Assembly (NCBI GenBank): GCA_031317595.1
Contig: JANCMB010000001.1
Span: forward strand, 1,916,971-1,980,970
Length of the DNA stretch: 64,000 nt
DNA from: Glutamicibacter sp. PS
Lineage (GTDB): Bacteria; Actinomycetota; Actinomycetes; Actinomycetales; Micrococcaceae
Direction: 5' to 3'
The notes under the pieces were generated by a model that worked only from the letters and a program-made list of their open reading frames with translations, ran no database searches and had not been told where the DNA came from. The position numbers were made by a program, and so were the translations under genes. Each line of letters starts with the position of its first letter. Positions within the stretch are counted from its first letter, which is position 1. Below are positions 44,069 to 53,259 of the stretch, piece after piece.

Positions 44069-44713
44069 GTGCAACAACCGGAGAATCAGCCACCCACCGA
44101 ATCCGTCGACCCGCAGCGTCGTGACTTGAGCGACCCGAAGGCCACCTACGAAGACCTTCCATTCAAGCCGGTCCTCACGGAAAAGCAGGCCAAGCGGGCC
44201 AACCAGACGTTTAAAGGTATGGTGCTCTCCATTCTCTTCACGGTGGCCGTGGCCGTGCCGATCCTGTTGCTCAATCCCGGGCCGAAGGACGACAGCTTCA
44301 AAAATCCGGTGGATCTCCAGCAGGTTGCGACCGAAGCCGCGCAGGTCGCCAAATTCCAGGTATGGGCCCCGCAGCTCTCCGGCGACGAATACGCGAACTT
44401 CGCACGCTGGCGCACCAATGCGGTGCAGGACGTGTCCTATTGGGAATTCGGACTGGTCCTCAGCGACAGCAAATTTGCCTGGGTACGCCAGACCGCCGAC
44501 GCGAACCCGACCTGGCTGGCGAATATCACCGAGAACGCCACCCCCACCGATAAGCTCGTGCTTGATGGCACCGAGTGGGAGGTCCGCACGAAGGACGACG
44601 AAACCTACCTCATCGCCGAGCTGAGCCAGAGCACCTTGGTTCTCTCCAGCGACACCGGCGAGGAAGAGCTCATCAATCTCGCGCGCCTGGCCCAGACCCA
44701 GCTTCAGCGCTGA
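44069..44713 (+). CDS. DUF4245 family membrane-anchored protein
   Basis: A 214-residue protein with a short cytoplasmic head, one membrane helix (about 50-72, [18 protein letters not shown]) and an external domain. The external part shows [20 protein letters not shown] and [22 protein letters not shown], as in DUF4245. The GTG at 44069 is the best start. It is divergent from glpX, as in mycobacteria. Function unknown. Confidence 0.85.
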   Translation: MQQPENQPPTESVDPQRRDLSDPKATYEDLPFKPVLTEKQAKRANQTFKGMVLSILFTVAVAVPILLLNPGPKDDSFKNPVDLQQVATEAAQVAKFQVWAPQLSGDEYANFARWRTNAVQDVSYWEFGLVLSDSKFAWVRQTADANPTWLANITENATPTDKLVLDGTEWEVRTKDDETYLIAELSQSTLVLSSDTGEEELINLARLAQTQLQR

Positions 44714-44763
44714 CTTATTTCTACTTAGTCGCCCTCCTGCCCTACCGGCGAGTATCGGACGAG

Positions 44764-44769
44764 TAAAAT
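44764..44769 (+). promoter_or_regulatory. -10 box of a leaderless carbonic anhydrase transcript
   Basis: TAAAAT ends 8 bases before the ATG at 44778, with no ribosome site between. Confidence 0.45.
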
Positions 44770-44777
44770 TCGAAATC

Positions 44778-45422
44778 ATGAGCACAAAGTCATCTGATCA
44801 GGGCATGACCCCACAGGCCGCATGGGAACAACTGGTAGCCGGTAACCACCGCTTCACCGGCGACTCCACCCAACACCCCAACCAGGACGCCACACGCCGC
44901 GAATCACTGGTCGGCGGTCAGGAACCTTTCGCCGCGATCTTCGGTTGCTCCGATTCACGACTCGCCGCGGAGATCATCTTCGACGTGGGGCTCGGCGACG
45001 TCTTCGTGGTACGCACCGCCGGGCATGTGGTGGATGCCGCGGCCCTGGGTTCGCTGGAATACGCGGTAGATATCTTAAACATTCCGCTTATCGTCATCCT
45101 CGGCCATGACAGTTGCGGCGCCGTCACCGCCGCCGTGGAATCCAAGAAGACCGGGCAAATGCCCAAGGGCTTCGTGCGCGACCTGATCGAGCACATCTCC
45201 CCCTCGGTCTTCGCCGCCGAGCGCAAGGGCCTCACCACGGTCAACGAAACCGTGATCGAGCACGTCAAGGAAACCACCGATCTGCTCGTGGATCGTTCCC
45301 GTATCATTTCCGAGGCAGTGAAGGACGGACGCACCGCGGTGGCCGGTGTGGCCTATAACCTCGCCGAAGGCAAGGCGCGCCTCGTATCGCACCTCGGGTT
45401 GAGCGACGACGACCTAGCGTGA
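44778..45422 (+). CDS. Beta-class carbonic anhydrase
   Basis: A 214-residue beta-carbonic anhydrase that interconverts CO2 and bicarbonate. Zinc ligands are in FGCSDSRLAAE (Cys with the Asp-Arg dyad) and LGHDSCGAVTAA (His and Cys). FVVRTAGHVVD is also conserved. It lies between DUF4245 and fumC, a conserved actinobacterial neighbourhood. Confidence 0.94.
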   Translation: MSTKSSDQGMTPQAAWEQLVAGNHRFTGDSTQHPNQDATRRESLVGGQEPFAAIFGCSDSRLAAEIIFDVGLGDVFVVRTAGHVVDAAALGSLEYAVDILNIPLIVILGHDSCGAVTAAVESKKTGQMPKGFVRDLIEHISPSVFAAERKGLTTVNETVIEHVKETTDLLVDRSRIISEAVKDGRTAVAGVAYNLAEGKARLVSHLGLSDDDLA

Positions 45423-45485
45423 GACAACTCACCACGGCTCGTGATATGTAGGTCAACGCCCTGTTATTTAGCTGCCGTGGAAGAG

Positions 45486-45491
45486 TAACCT
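45486..45491 (+). promoter_or_regulatory. -10 box of a leaderless fumC transcript
   Basis: TAACCT ends 7 bases before the ATG of fumC and there is no ribosome site, a typical leaderless layout. Confidence 0.5.
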
Positions 45492-45498
45492 GTGGCTC

Positions 45499-46911
45499 AT
45501 GACCACGAGTAACGAATTCCGCATCGAACATGACACTATGGGCGAAGTCCGGGTGCCGAAAAACGCGCTATACCGGGCGCAGACCCAGCGAGCCGTGGAG
45601 AACTTCCCGATCTCCGGCAAACGCTTGGAAGCAACCCACATTAGGGCCCTGGCTCAGGTCAAAAAGGCCGCGGCCAGGGCCAACCAAGCACTCGGGGTAC
45701 TAGATTCCGAGCGTGCCGAGGCCATCATCGCCGCCGCCGACGAGGTCGCCAGCGGGGCCTACGACGACCAGTTCCCGATCGACGTCTTCCAAACCGGGTC
45801 CGGCACGAGTTCAAATATGAACACCAACGAGGTGATTGCAGAACTGGCCAGCCGCGCCCTGGCGGCAGCGGGTTCCGAAACCAGCGTGCACCCCAATGAC
45901 CACGTCAACGCCTCTCAGTCCTCCAACGACGTCTTCCCCACCTCGGTTCACCTAGCGGCCACCGCGGCGTTGAGCGGGGAACTGATCCCCGCGCTCGAAC
46001 AACTCGCCAGCTCGCTGGAGGCCAAGGCCAAAGAATTCTCCGGCGTCGTCAAGTCGGGGCGCACCCACCTCATGGATGCCACCCCGGTGACCCTGGGGCA
46101 GGAATTCGGCGGCTACGCCGCCCAAGTCCGCTACGGGATCGAACGCATCGAGGCCGCGCTACCACGCGTGGCCGAAGTACCTCTGGGTGGGACCGCGGTA
46201 GGTACCGGCATCAACACCCCGAAGGGTTTCCCACAACAGGTACTCGAGTTCCTGCGCGCGGATACCGGTCTGCCCATCACCGAGGCACGCAATCACTTTG
46301 AGGCACAGGCCAACCGCGATGGGCTGATCGAAGGCTCGGCCCAGTTGCGTTCCATCGCCATCTCACTGATGAAGATCGCCAACGACCTGCGCTGGATGGG
46401 TTCTGGCCCCAACACCGGACTCGGTGAGATCTCCATTCCGGATCTGCAGCCCGGCTCCTCGATTATGCCCGGCAAGGTCAACCCGGTGATCTGCGAGGCC
46501 GTTATTCAGGTGGCCGCTCAGGTGATCGGCAACGACACCACCATTGCCTGGTCCGGAACCAACGGCGCCTTTGAGCTGAACGTCGGCATTCCGGTGATGG
46601 CTTCGAACCTGCTTGAGTCCATCCGCTTGCTCTCGAATGTCTCGGGCGTGATGGCCACCAAGATGATTGACGGGATCACAGCTAATGAGCAGCGGGCCCG
46701 TTTCCTTGCCGAGGCCTCCCCGTCGATCGTTACCCCGCTGAATAAGCTCATTGGGTACGAAAACGCCGCGAAGATCGCTAAGAAGGCCGTGGCCGAGTCG
46801 CTCACCGTTCGTGAGGCCACGATCGCTCTAGGCTTCGTCGAACGCGGCGAGATCACCGAGGAGCAGCTTGATGAGTTGCTCGACGTCTCCACCATGACCG
46901 GCAACTTCTAG
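45499..46911 (+). CDS. fumC: Class II fumarate hydratase
   Basis: A 470-residue TCA-cycle enzyme. It shows [38 protein letters not shown] (active-site region), [19 protein letters not shown] and the superfamily signature [12 protein letters not shown]. The C-terminal domain is complete (ends TMTGNF). It follows carbonic anhydrase and is followed by a hairpin. Confidence 0.96.
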   Translation: MTTSNEFRIEHDTMGEVRVPKNALYRAQTQRAVENFPISGKRLEATHIRALAQVKKAAARANQALGVLDSERAEAIIAAADEVASGAYDDQFPIDVFQTGSGTSSNMNTNEVIAELASRALAAAGSETSVHPNDHVNASQSSNDVFPTSVHLAATAALSGELIPALEQLASSLEAKAKEFSGVVKSGRTHLMDATPVTLGQEFGGYAAQVRYGIERIEAALPRVAEVPLGGTAVGTGINTPKGFPQQVLEFLRADTGLPITEARNHFEAQANRDGLIEGSAQLRSIAISLMKIANDLRWMGSGPNTGLGEISIPDLQPGSSIMPGKVNPVICEAVIQVAAQVIGNDTTIAWSGTNGAFELNVGIPVMASNLLESIRLLSNVSGVMATKMIDGITANEQRARFLAEASPSIVTPLNKLIGYENAAKIAKKAVAESLTVREATIALGFVERGEITEEQLDELLDVSTMTGNF

Positions 46912-46920
46912 GCCGTCGCC

Positions 46921-46959
46921 GGCGGACTCGGTTCAAGCTCTCCCGGTTCCGAGTCCGCC
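46921..46959 (+). terminator. Hairpin after fumC
   Basis: GGCGGACTCGG and CCGAGTCCGCC form a perfect 11-bp stem with a 17-base loop, 9 bases after the fumC stop. No T tract follows. Confidence 0.65.
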
Positions 46960-46976
46960 TGTGGCACACTGGGCTT

Positions 46977-47558
46977 ATGCCTGCTCAGCGCGTTCTTCAT
47001 GCTGCCGACCTGACTTTGCGTCCTCCACAGACCTCCGATGCACCGTCCATCGCCGAGGCATGCCGAGACGAACTCACGCAACAAGGCATCGTGTTGCCGC
47101 GCCCCTATGGTGTGACGGAAGCGCAGCAGTTCATCACCCGCGCCGGCGAGCTTCGACAGGCCGGCGAAGAATACAGCTGGGCCATCCTTCGCGATGCGGA
47201 AGTGGTGGGGATGATGAGCCTGCATCCGCAGTCATCGCACGCGGCCGAACTCGGTTACTGGAGCCATCCGCGGTACCGCCGTCGCGGCTATCTACGCACC
47301 GCCGGCCTCGCGGTCCTCGCCCACGCCTTCGACGCCGAGGGCCTAGGCGTGCAACGCATTCTGTGGCGCGCCTTTACCGGCAATCTCGGCTCGGCGGCAC
47401 TGGCGCGTGCCTTGGGTTTTCGGCTCATCGGCGAAACCCGCCGGAGCGCCGACTGGCACGGGCAATGGCGCGATGAATGGTGGGCCGAGCTGCTCCACGA
47501 CCAGGCCCCGAGCCCGGACAGCTGGAAAGCTATCTTCCCGCAGGAGCACAGCGGCTAG
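46977..47558 (+). CDS. GNAT-family N-acetyltransferase (RimJ/RimL type)
   Basis: A 193-residue acetyltransferase. It shows LTLRPPQ-like LTLRPPQTSDAPSIAEAC, AELGYWSHPRYRRRGYLRTAGLAVLAH (acetyl-CoA motif A with RRRGY), and RILWRAFTGNLGSAALARALGFR. This pattern fits the RimJ/RimL group that acetylates protein N termini or small amines. The last 4 bases overlap the convergent SGNH gene. Confidence 0.85.
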   Translation: MPAQRVLHAADLTLRPPQTSDAPSIAEACRDELTQQGIVLPRPYGVTEAQQFITRAGELRQAGEEYSWAILRDAEVVGMMSLHPQSSHAAELGYWSHPRYRRRGYLRTAGLAVLAHAFDAEGLGVQRILWRAFTGNLGSAALARALGFRLIGETRRSADWHGQWRDEWWAELLHDQAPSPDSWKAIFPQEHSG

Positions 47559-48397
47559 GCCGCCCGGCGAGCGCGCTCAGCCTTACGCTGTTTCTTGGCG
47601 AACTTACGCAGCCCACCCTTCTCGGGCACCGTCACCGGACGCGGCCAACGCGCCGTGAGGTGATCCCCCATGGTCACGCCGCGCACCTTGCGCCCCATGA
47701 GCGGCAAGACCCAATCGTTAATCCACTGGCGTTGTTCCGCCGCCCGCTGGCGAAGGCTGCGGCGTTCGGGCGGCTCGAACAGGGTCAGCTTAATGCTGTC
47801 CTTGATTCCCAGTAGTTTGAGCACGCGGTGCGCCAGATACTTGTGCCCTGCCTTGGACATATGTAACCGATCATCACCCCACATGCGTCGATCCTCGTAT
47901 TCGGTGAAGGTCTCGTAATCCAACAGCAGGGCCCCGGTTTCCTTGGCGATGGCACGTACCTGCTCATTGAAATATGCGTTGCGTTTCTTCAACGGCTCGA
48001 GCAGTAGCGAAACCTTGACGTTGTATCCGGTAAAGAGCACGAGCCGGGCTCCGGTGGCAGCAAGGCGTTTGGCCATCCACCGGTAGTCCGCCATGAGCTT
48101 CTCCATGCTGGTGCCTAAGTCCATGATGTCGTTGCCACCGGCATACAAGGTGATCAACGTAGGGTTCATGGCCACCGCTGGCTCAAGCTGGTCAGCGATG
48201 ATATGCCGCATGCGTTTGCTGCGTACAGCCAGATTGGCATACTGCCACCCGGGAGAATTCTTCGCCAGTTGTTCGGCCACCCGGTCGGCCCAACCGCGCA
48301 CACCATTGGGCAACTGTTTGTTCCAGTCGCCTACGCCCTCGGTAAAAGAATCCCCGATGGCCACATAGAGTTTTCGTTCGTGGTCCGGCACGCTCAC
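47555..48397 (-). CDS. SGNH/GDSL-family hydrolase
   Basis: A 280-residue esterase-like protein. Catalytic motifs: YVAIGDSFTEGVGDW (Ser, block I), YAGGNDIMDLG (Asn, block III) and DDRLHMSKAGHKYLA (Asp/His, block V). There is no clear signal peptide, so it is probably cytoplasmic. The C terminus is basic (KFAKKQRKAERARR). It starts with GTG. Substrate unknown; other actinobacterial homologues are annotated only as SGNH hydrolases. Confidence 0.88.
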   Translation of the reverse strand: MSVPDHERKLYVAIGDSFTEGVGDWNKQLPNGVRGWADRVAEQLAKNSPGWQYANLAVRSKRMRHIIADQLEPAVAMNPTLITLYAGGNDIMDLGTSMEKLMADYRWMAKRLAATGARLVLFTGYNVKVSLLLEPLKKRNAYFNEQVRAIAKETGALLLDYETFTEYEDRRMWGDDRLHMSKAGHKYLAHRVLKLLGIKDSIKLTLFEPPERRSLRQRAAEQRQWINDWVLPLMGRKVRGVTMGDHLTARWPRPVTVPEKGGLRKFAKKQRKAERARRAA

Positions 48398-48448
48398 CAG
48401 CCTGCCGTGTGGAGGTTGACCGGCGGTGACCAGCGGGTTACGCCGCAG

Positions 48449-48910
48449 TTAGAAGTAGCCCCCGGGTTTGGGGTTCAGCGCCCAGTGCACGGCCCGTTCA
48501 TGCAATGGCGGCAGCTGCGGACGGTTGTCGAGCGGGAAGTAGCCGACCTCGAGGTTCTCGTCGTCGTTGACCTGGGCTTGTCCGGCGCGGTGTTCGGCGC
48601 GAAAAACGATGTCAACATACTGGGCTTGATCGCCGTTGGGGTAGGTGACCGGTGCGGTGACCCCAACGCCCAGAAGCGCGGTGAGTGTGCAGTGCACGCC
48701 GCATTCCTCGAGCACTTCACGCACCGCGGTGTGTGCAGGTTCTTCGCCCGGATCCACGATGCCAGCTGGCAAGGTCCAGCGGCCGTTATCGGCCCGCCGC
48801 ACGAGCAGTAGTTTGTCGCCGTTGAACACCACGACCTTCACCCCAGACATCCACAACGGGTCGTGGCCGATCTTGGCCCGCAGGCGGGTGACAAATTCGG
48901 GCGTAGGCAT
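48449..48910 (-). CDS. NUDIX hydrolase
   Basis: A 153-residue NUDIX protein. The NUDIX box GIVDPGEEPAHTAVREVLEECGV is intact around residues 50-72. It is preceded by VVVFNGDKLLLVRRADNGRWTLPA and followed by a long C-terminal part with YVDIVFRAEH. It cleaves nucleoside diphosphates linked to another moiety; the substrate is unknown. The prepilin peptidase gene ends 4 bases before its start. Confidence 0.9.
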   Translation of the reverse strand: MPTPEFVTRLRAKIGHDPLWMSGVKVVVFNGDKLLLVRRADNGRWTLPAGIVDPGEEPAHTAVREVLEECGVHCTLTALLGVGVTAPVTYPNGDQAQYVDIVFRAEHRAGQAQVNDDENLEVGYFPLDNRPQLPPLHERAVHWALNPKPGGYF

Positions 48911-48914
48911 GACC

Positions 48915-49421
48915 CTATCCTGTCATAGCTAGGGCAATCACCGCGCCGAGGATCATAAAGGGACCAAAAGCCACCCGTGAAGACATGCTCAGTTTGCGTA
49001 CCGCCACCCCGATCAGCACCATGAAAGTTGCCGTGACGAAGGCCAGCACCGTCGCGAGGAACAGTGCGCTTAATGCGAAGAACCCGAGGTTGAAGCCCAG
49101 TACCCCGGCCAATTTAACATCCCCCATGCCCATCGCCCCGCGGGTAAGCACATGTAATAACAGGTACGCGCCGAGCAAAATCACCATCCCGGCCCCGGCA
49201 TACAGCAACCGTTTCGGTTCCCCGGCAACCAGCGCCATCAGCAACAAGAGCAAGGCGCTAGCGCCCAGCCATGCGGCCACGACGGTATTGGGCAATCGGT
49301 GCCAACGCAGGTCGGTGATCGAGAGCCAGAGGCCAAAGCCCAAGCTCGTTGCCCAATACAAGCCCATCAGTAGCCACAGCGCCGGGGATCCGCTCGCAAA
49401 GGTCAACATACCGTCGAGCAT
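48915..49421 (-). CDS. Prepilin peptidase, A24 family (short form)
   Basis: A 168-residue membrane protein with about six helices. Catalytic aspartates are seen in LSITDLRWHRLPN and in AMGMGDVKLAGVLGF (the GxGD motif). The N-terminal methylase domain of full-length PilD is missing, as in TadV/CpaA-type enzymes. No pilin or secretion genes lie nearby, so its substrates are encoded elsewhere. Confidence 0.88.
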   Translation of the reverse strand: MLDGMLTFASGSPALWLLMGLYWATSLGFGLWLSITDLRWHRLPNTVVAAWLGASALLLLLMALVAGEPKRLLYAGAGMVILLGAYLLLHVLTRGAMGMGDVKLAGVLGFNLGFFALSALFLATVLAFVTATFMVLIGVAVRKLSMSSRVAFGPFMILGAVIALAMTG

Positions 49422-49549
49422 ATGCGGTGGGGTGCCGACCGCCTAGCCACACGGCAACAAGCTGTGGACACCGGGCATCGCACAATGCGCCCATCCGATA
49501 GCATGCTCCACGACATCACGAAATTCGTTCTGGCCCCCGAAGGAGCACC

Positions 49550-50113
49550 GTGCCACCAACCTCCCCCGCCGTCGCTCAGTTCGAGTTTCACCCGCTCGCC
49601 GCGTCGAATGCCCCACTTTTACTCGAAGCCACCACGGCGAACCTCAACTGGTGCGGCGAGCGGTTCACCGCAGAACAGGTACGAAGCACGCCGGAACTGG
49701 CACACTATTGCCAGCTCCAACCCGATCGGGGCGATTACGGCATTCTGGCCATAGACGCTCACCAACGCTGGGCTGGTGCGGCGTGGGTGGTATATCCACC
49801 GGCTACCGATCCCGGCTATGGGTTTATCGCCCCGGACATTGGTGAACTAAGCCTGTGTGTGCACGCCGCCTTTCGCGGGCAGGGCCTTGGCCGGGAACTA
49901 CTCCGGCGGGCCGTTGCGTACGCCGAGCACCGTGGCGAACGGGCCATGAGTCTGAGTGTGGAGGCGGAAAACTTCGCCCGCGTACTCTACTTCTCCGAGG
50001 GGTTCGTCCCTGCTCCGGAAGCCACCAATGCCGGCACGATGATCAAATCAATTGGCGGGCGCCGCAATTCAAGGCGACCAAACCGAAGCCGAGGAGGCTC
50101 CGTCCTTGCGTGA
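49550..50113 (+). CDS. GNAT-family N-acetyltransferase
   Basis: A 187-residue acetyltransferase. The acetyl-CoA motif is ELSLCVHAAFRGQGLGRELLRRAVAYAEHRG (around 102-132), with SLSVEAENFARVLYFSEGF after it. It starts with GTG behind a GAAGGAG site. The C terminus is Arg-rich (GRRNSRRPNRSRGG). Substrate unknown. Confidence 0.85.
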   Translation: MPPTSPAVAQFEFHPLAASNAPLLLEATTANLNWCGERFTAEQVRSTPELAHYCQLQPDRGDYGILAIDAHQRWAGAAWVVYPPATDPGYGFIAPDIGELSLCVHAAFRGQGLGRELLRRAVAYAEHRGERAMSLSVEAENFARVLYFSEGFVPAPEATNAGTMIKSIGGRRNSRRPNRSRGGSVLA

Positions 50114-50139
50114 CAGCGGCAGGCTTCTAGACTGAATTC

Positions 50140-50985
50140 ATGAAGGCAGATACCCACCCGCAGGTTTTCGCCCACGCCCCCGAACCGAATTCGGCCGCGC
50201 GGCGCCGTTTCCGTGCCTTGGCCCGCTCGGCGCCCTGGCTCAGCGACTCGTTGCACGTGGAACTCGAGGTGCCCGAGCAGCTGGGTCTGCCCGAACGCGG
50301 GCTAGTTGGTCATCTGCAGGTGCTGTTGCGTGAACGGGAGGCCATTACCGTACGTGCCGGCGACGAGATTGTCTTCCAGCATGAACTGTTCACCGTGGAC
50401 CGGGGGCGCGACTATGTGGCCGCGACGGCCAGTTCGTGGGCGCTGCCGGCCTCGCTAACCTCGCCGGTATATACCGACGATCACATGGTGGCCCGCCGCC
50501 CGGCCATCGCTGACTACGGCGACCTACTACCACTGCCCTACTGGGCAACCGTGCTCGACCCGTGGGAGCTCGCCGGGTCGCAGGAAGCCGAACTTGACCT
50601 GCCGTTTAACCATCCCACGTTCATCCATGAGCTCACCCCGGTACGCACCGAAAGTGACCGCCCGGCGGTGGCCGCGGTTCTTTCGGCCGGCTATAGTTAT
50701 CGCCCGGCGCTGGCCGAGTTCCCACTCGTCCCGCCCGGCACTCGTACGCTGATCGTGCTCGATCAAGCCACGGGAATCTGCCTCGAACGCAAGATACTCA
50801 CCGGGCCGGCGGCACCCGAACTACGGGCGCGGGTGCTCGCCAGCAACGAGTACTACATTGACTCGCTGTTCACCGGCGAGGCACCCACGCTCACTGATGT
50901 GCGATCCTTCGAGCCCTATGAGCTACGCATGGATGTCAGCCCGCCGCAGGGCCGTCGAGCATCTGGGTCACCAGGGCAGCAATAG
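50140..50985 (+). CDS. Uncharacterised protein, no family recognised
   Basis: A 281-residue soluble protein with no membrane helix, no signal and no recognised motif. Visible features: an Arg/Ala-rich segment [24 protein letters not shown] at about 22-45, a repeated [20 protein letters not shown] region, [18 protein letters not shown] near 205-222, and an acidic last third. The codon use looks native. Its 3' end overlaps the 3' end of phoH by 50 bases on the opposite strand. It is not adjacent to a partner gene other than the upstream GNAT. Function unknown. Confidence 0.6.
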   Translation: MKADTHPQVFAHAPEPNSAARRRFRALARSAPWLSDSLHVELEVPEQLGLPERGLVGHLQVLLREREAITVRAGDEIVFQHELFTVDRGRDYVAATASSWALPASLTSPVYTDDHMVARRPAIADYGDLLPLPYWATVLDPWELAGSQEAELDLPFNHPTFIHELTPVRTESDRPAVAAVLSAGYSYRPALAEFPLVPPGTRTLIVLDQATGICLERKILTGPAAPELRARVLASNEYYIDSLFTGEAPTLTDVRSFEPYELRMDVSPPQGRRASGSPGQQ

Positions 50986-52252
50986 CCGAACGCTCCGAAC
51001 GGGTCAGCGTCACATGCCCGAACAGCTCATGACCCTTGAGCTGTTCGACCACCGCCGCCACACCGTCATGCCGCCCCACGTGCAAGTTGTCGCGTTGGGC
51101 CACATCGTGGGTGAGCACCACCTTCGAATGCTGGCCGATACGGGAAAGCACCGTCAGAAGCACATTGCGTTCCAACGACTGCGCCTCGTCGACAATTACG
51201 AAGGTATCGTGCAGCGAACGACCACGAATATGGGTCAGCGGTAGGACTTCGAGCATGCCACGCTCGACGACTTCATCGATGGCGTTCTTTGAAACCACCG
51301 AGCCGAGGGTATCGAAAACCGCCTGCGCCCAGGGACCCATCTTGTCCCCCTCGGTGCCCGGCAGGTAACCCAGTTCTTGACCGCCGACCGCGTAGAGCGG
51401 ACGGAATACGGTGATCTTCCGGTGCTCGCGGCGCTCAAGCACCGCTTCCAGCCCGGCGCACAGGGCCAGCGCGGACTTACCGGTACCCGCGCGTCCGCCG
51501 AGCGAGACGATCCCCACCGAAGGGTCCATGAGCAAATCTAGGGCCAACCGTTGCTCGGCACTGCGCCCGTGCAACCCAAAGGCCTGGGCGTCGCCGCGCA
51601 CGAGCCGCACCCCACCGTCGGGTCGCACCCTAGCCAGTGCACTTCCGCGCGTGGAGGTGAGCACCAGACCGGTGTTGACCGGCACCTCGTCCAGCCCATC
51701 CAAACTGTCCAGTTGTTCGGACTCGTAGAGTTCGGCCATCTGCTCTTCGCCGATTCCCAGTTCCACCACGCCCGAGTAACCGGAGCTGGGGGTCAGCTCG
51801 CTGCGATACACCTCGGCGTGGATACCGATCGCCGAGGCCTTGATGCGCATCGGCAGGTCCTTGGTCACCAGGGCCACATCGTTGCCCTGGTCGAGCAGGT
51901 GCTTGGCCACCGCCAAGATCCGGGTGTCGTTTTCGCTGGTGCGCATGCCCACCGGCAGCACTTCCGCGGCAATGTGATTCAGCTCGATACGTAGCGTCCC
52001 ACCGACCTCGGAAACCTGCACCGCGGTCGCTAGTCCCCCGTGTTCGGCGATCAGGTCGTCGAGCAAGCGCAGCGCCTGCCGGGCGAAATAGCCCAGCTCC
52101 GGGTCTTTGCGCTTATGTTCGAGCTCCGTAATGACCGTCAACGGGAGCACGACATGATGTTCTTCGAATCGAAACATCGCCCGCGGGTCGGAGAGCAACA
52201 CCGAGGTATCGATAACGTAGGTTCGCACAGCCGTGTCGGTGGTTCGGGTCAT
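50936..52252 (-). CDS. PIN-PhoH fusion protein (PhoH2)
   Basis: A 438-residue protein with an N-terminal PIN RNase domain ([21 protein letters not shown], about 12-32, and acidic residues later at [14 protein letters not shown]-like positions) and a C-terminal PhoH ATPase/helicase with Walker [19 protein letters not shown] (about 249-266) and Walker [16 protein letters not shown]. PhoH2 proteins unwind and cleave RNA in an ATP-dependent manner. The C terminus overlaps antiparallel with the upstream unknown gene. It follows uppS in the same direction after 207 bases with two hairpins. Confidence 0.93.
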   Translation of the reverse strand: MTRTTDTAVRTYVIDTSVLLSDPRAMFRFEEHHVVLPLTVITELEHKRKDPELGYFARQALRLLDDLIAEHGGLATAVQVSEVGGTLRIELNHIAAEVLPVGMRTSENDTRILAVAKHLLDQGNDVALVTKDLPMRIKASAIGIHAEVYRSELTPSSGYSGVVELGIGEEQMAELYESEQLDSLDGLDEVPVNTGLVLTSTRGSALARVRPDGGVRLVRGDAQAFGLHGRSAEQRLALDLLMDPSVGIVSLGGRAGTGKSALALCAGLEAVLERREHRKITVFRPLYAVGGQELGYLPGTEGDKMGPWAQAVFDTLGSVVSKNAIDEVVERGMLEVLPLTHIRGRSLHDTFVIVDEAQSLERNVLLTVLSRIGQHSKVVLTHDVAQRDNLHVGRHDGVAAVVEQLKGHELFGHVTLTRSERSAIAALVTQMLDGPAAG

Positions 52253-52277
52253 ATCAGCTCACCCATTCTCTGCTCCG

Positions 52278-52383
52278 GCGTGGGGTAGCTCCCCACGCGA
52301 TGTGGGGAATCCCGCCACCGGATGAGGCCACCTAGACTCATCGAGTGTCAGAACCCTTCGGTCACCAGGGCCGGTTGGCCCTG
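52278..52383 (-). terminator. Two hairpins in the uppS-phoH gap
   Basis: In the 207 bases between leftward uppS and phoH, two perfect hairpins occur: GCGTGGGG-TAGCT-CCCCACGC (52278-52298) and CAGGGCC-GGTT-GGCCCTG (52366-52383). The second probably terminates uppS; the first lies close to the phoH start and may fold in its leader. Confidence 0.5.
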
Positions 52384-52459
52384 CCTGTTATCTCAGGCTA
52401 GCCCCAAATGGCGGCCTACGGGTTAACTCCGGGTGGAAGAGAGGAAAAAAGTCCTGAGC

Positions 52460-53257
52460 TCAGGCACCGAAACGCCGTTGCCGGTCGGCGAAATCACGCA
52501 AGGCCCGCAGGAAATCGACGCGCCGGAAGTCCGGCCAGAGCGCTTCGCAAAAATAAAATTCGGAGTAAGCGCTTTGCCAGGTGAGAAAGCCGGAGAGACG
52601 CTGTTCGCCACTGGTGCGAATCACCAGATCGGGGTCTGGCTGACCCTTGGTGTATAGGTAGGCCTCGACATCGTCGACGTCCAGGTCGGCGGAGATCTCC
52701 TCCAGGGCGCGTCCCTGCTGCGCAGCATCGTGCAACAGGGCCTTGACCGCGTCGATGATTTCGCGCCGTCCGCCGTAGCCGATGGCGACGTTGACGTGGA
52801 TCCCCGAGCGTTGCGCGGTGGCGGCTTCCAGATGAGCCAGCTTCGTGGCCAGCTCCGCCGGGAGCAGATCTCGTGCCCCGACCTGCTGGACCTTGACCCG
52901 GTTCGTTTCACCCAAGCGGTCCAGGGTGTTGCCGATGATGTCGAGCAGATCGCGTAGCTCGTCGGCCTCGCGGTTCAGGTTGTCGGTGGAGAGCATGTAG
53001 AGGGTCACGAGTTTGATGCCCAGCTCATCGCACCAGCCAAGAAATTCGAGGATCTTATCGGCCCCGGCCTGATGACCGGCCTTGGTGGGGCTACCGGCGA
53101 GTTTTGCCCAGCGGCGGTTGCCGTCGACCATCACACCGATGTGGTGCGGAAGCCGTTCGGTGGACAAAGACTTCGCGACGCGCCGTTCGTAGTAACGGTA
53201 CACGAGGGACGGAAGTCGCACCTTGGCTCCTTGGGGGTCGAAAACTGCTAGATTCAA
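52460..53257 (-). CDS. uppS: Isoprenyl (polyprenyl diphosphate) synthase
   Basis: A 265-residue cis-prenyltransferase. The signature HHIGVMVDGNRRWAKLAG contains the catalytic Asp; DELGIKLVTLYMLSTDNLNR and the late motif DLVIRTSGEQRLSGFLTWQSAYSEFYF (IPP binding) are intact. It makes the long-chain polyprenyl diphosphate that carries peptidoglycan and mannose units. It follows the YyaL-like gene by 2 bases, so the two are coupled. Confidence 0.95.
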   Translation of the reverse strand: MNLAVFDPQGAKVRLPSLVYRYYERRVAKSLSTERLPHHIGVMVDGNRRWAKLAGSPTKAGHQAGADKILEFLGWCDELGIKLVTLYMLSTDNLNREADELRDLLDIIGNTLDRLGETNRVKVQQVGARDLLPAELATKLAHLEAATAQRSGIHVNVAIGYGGRREIIDAVKALLHDAAQQGRALEEISADLDVDDVEAYLYTKGQPDPDLVIRTSGEQRLSGFLTWQSAYSEFYFCEALWPDFRRVDFLRALRDFADRQRRFGA

Positions 53258-53259
53258 AT

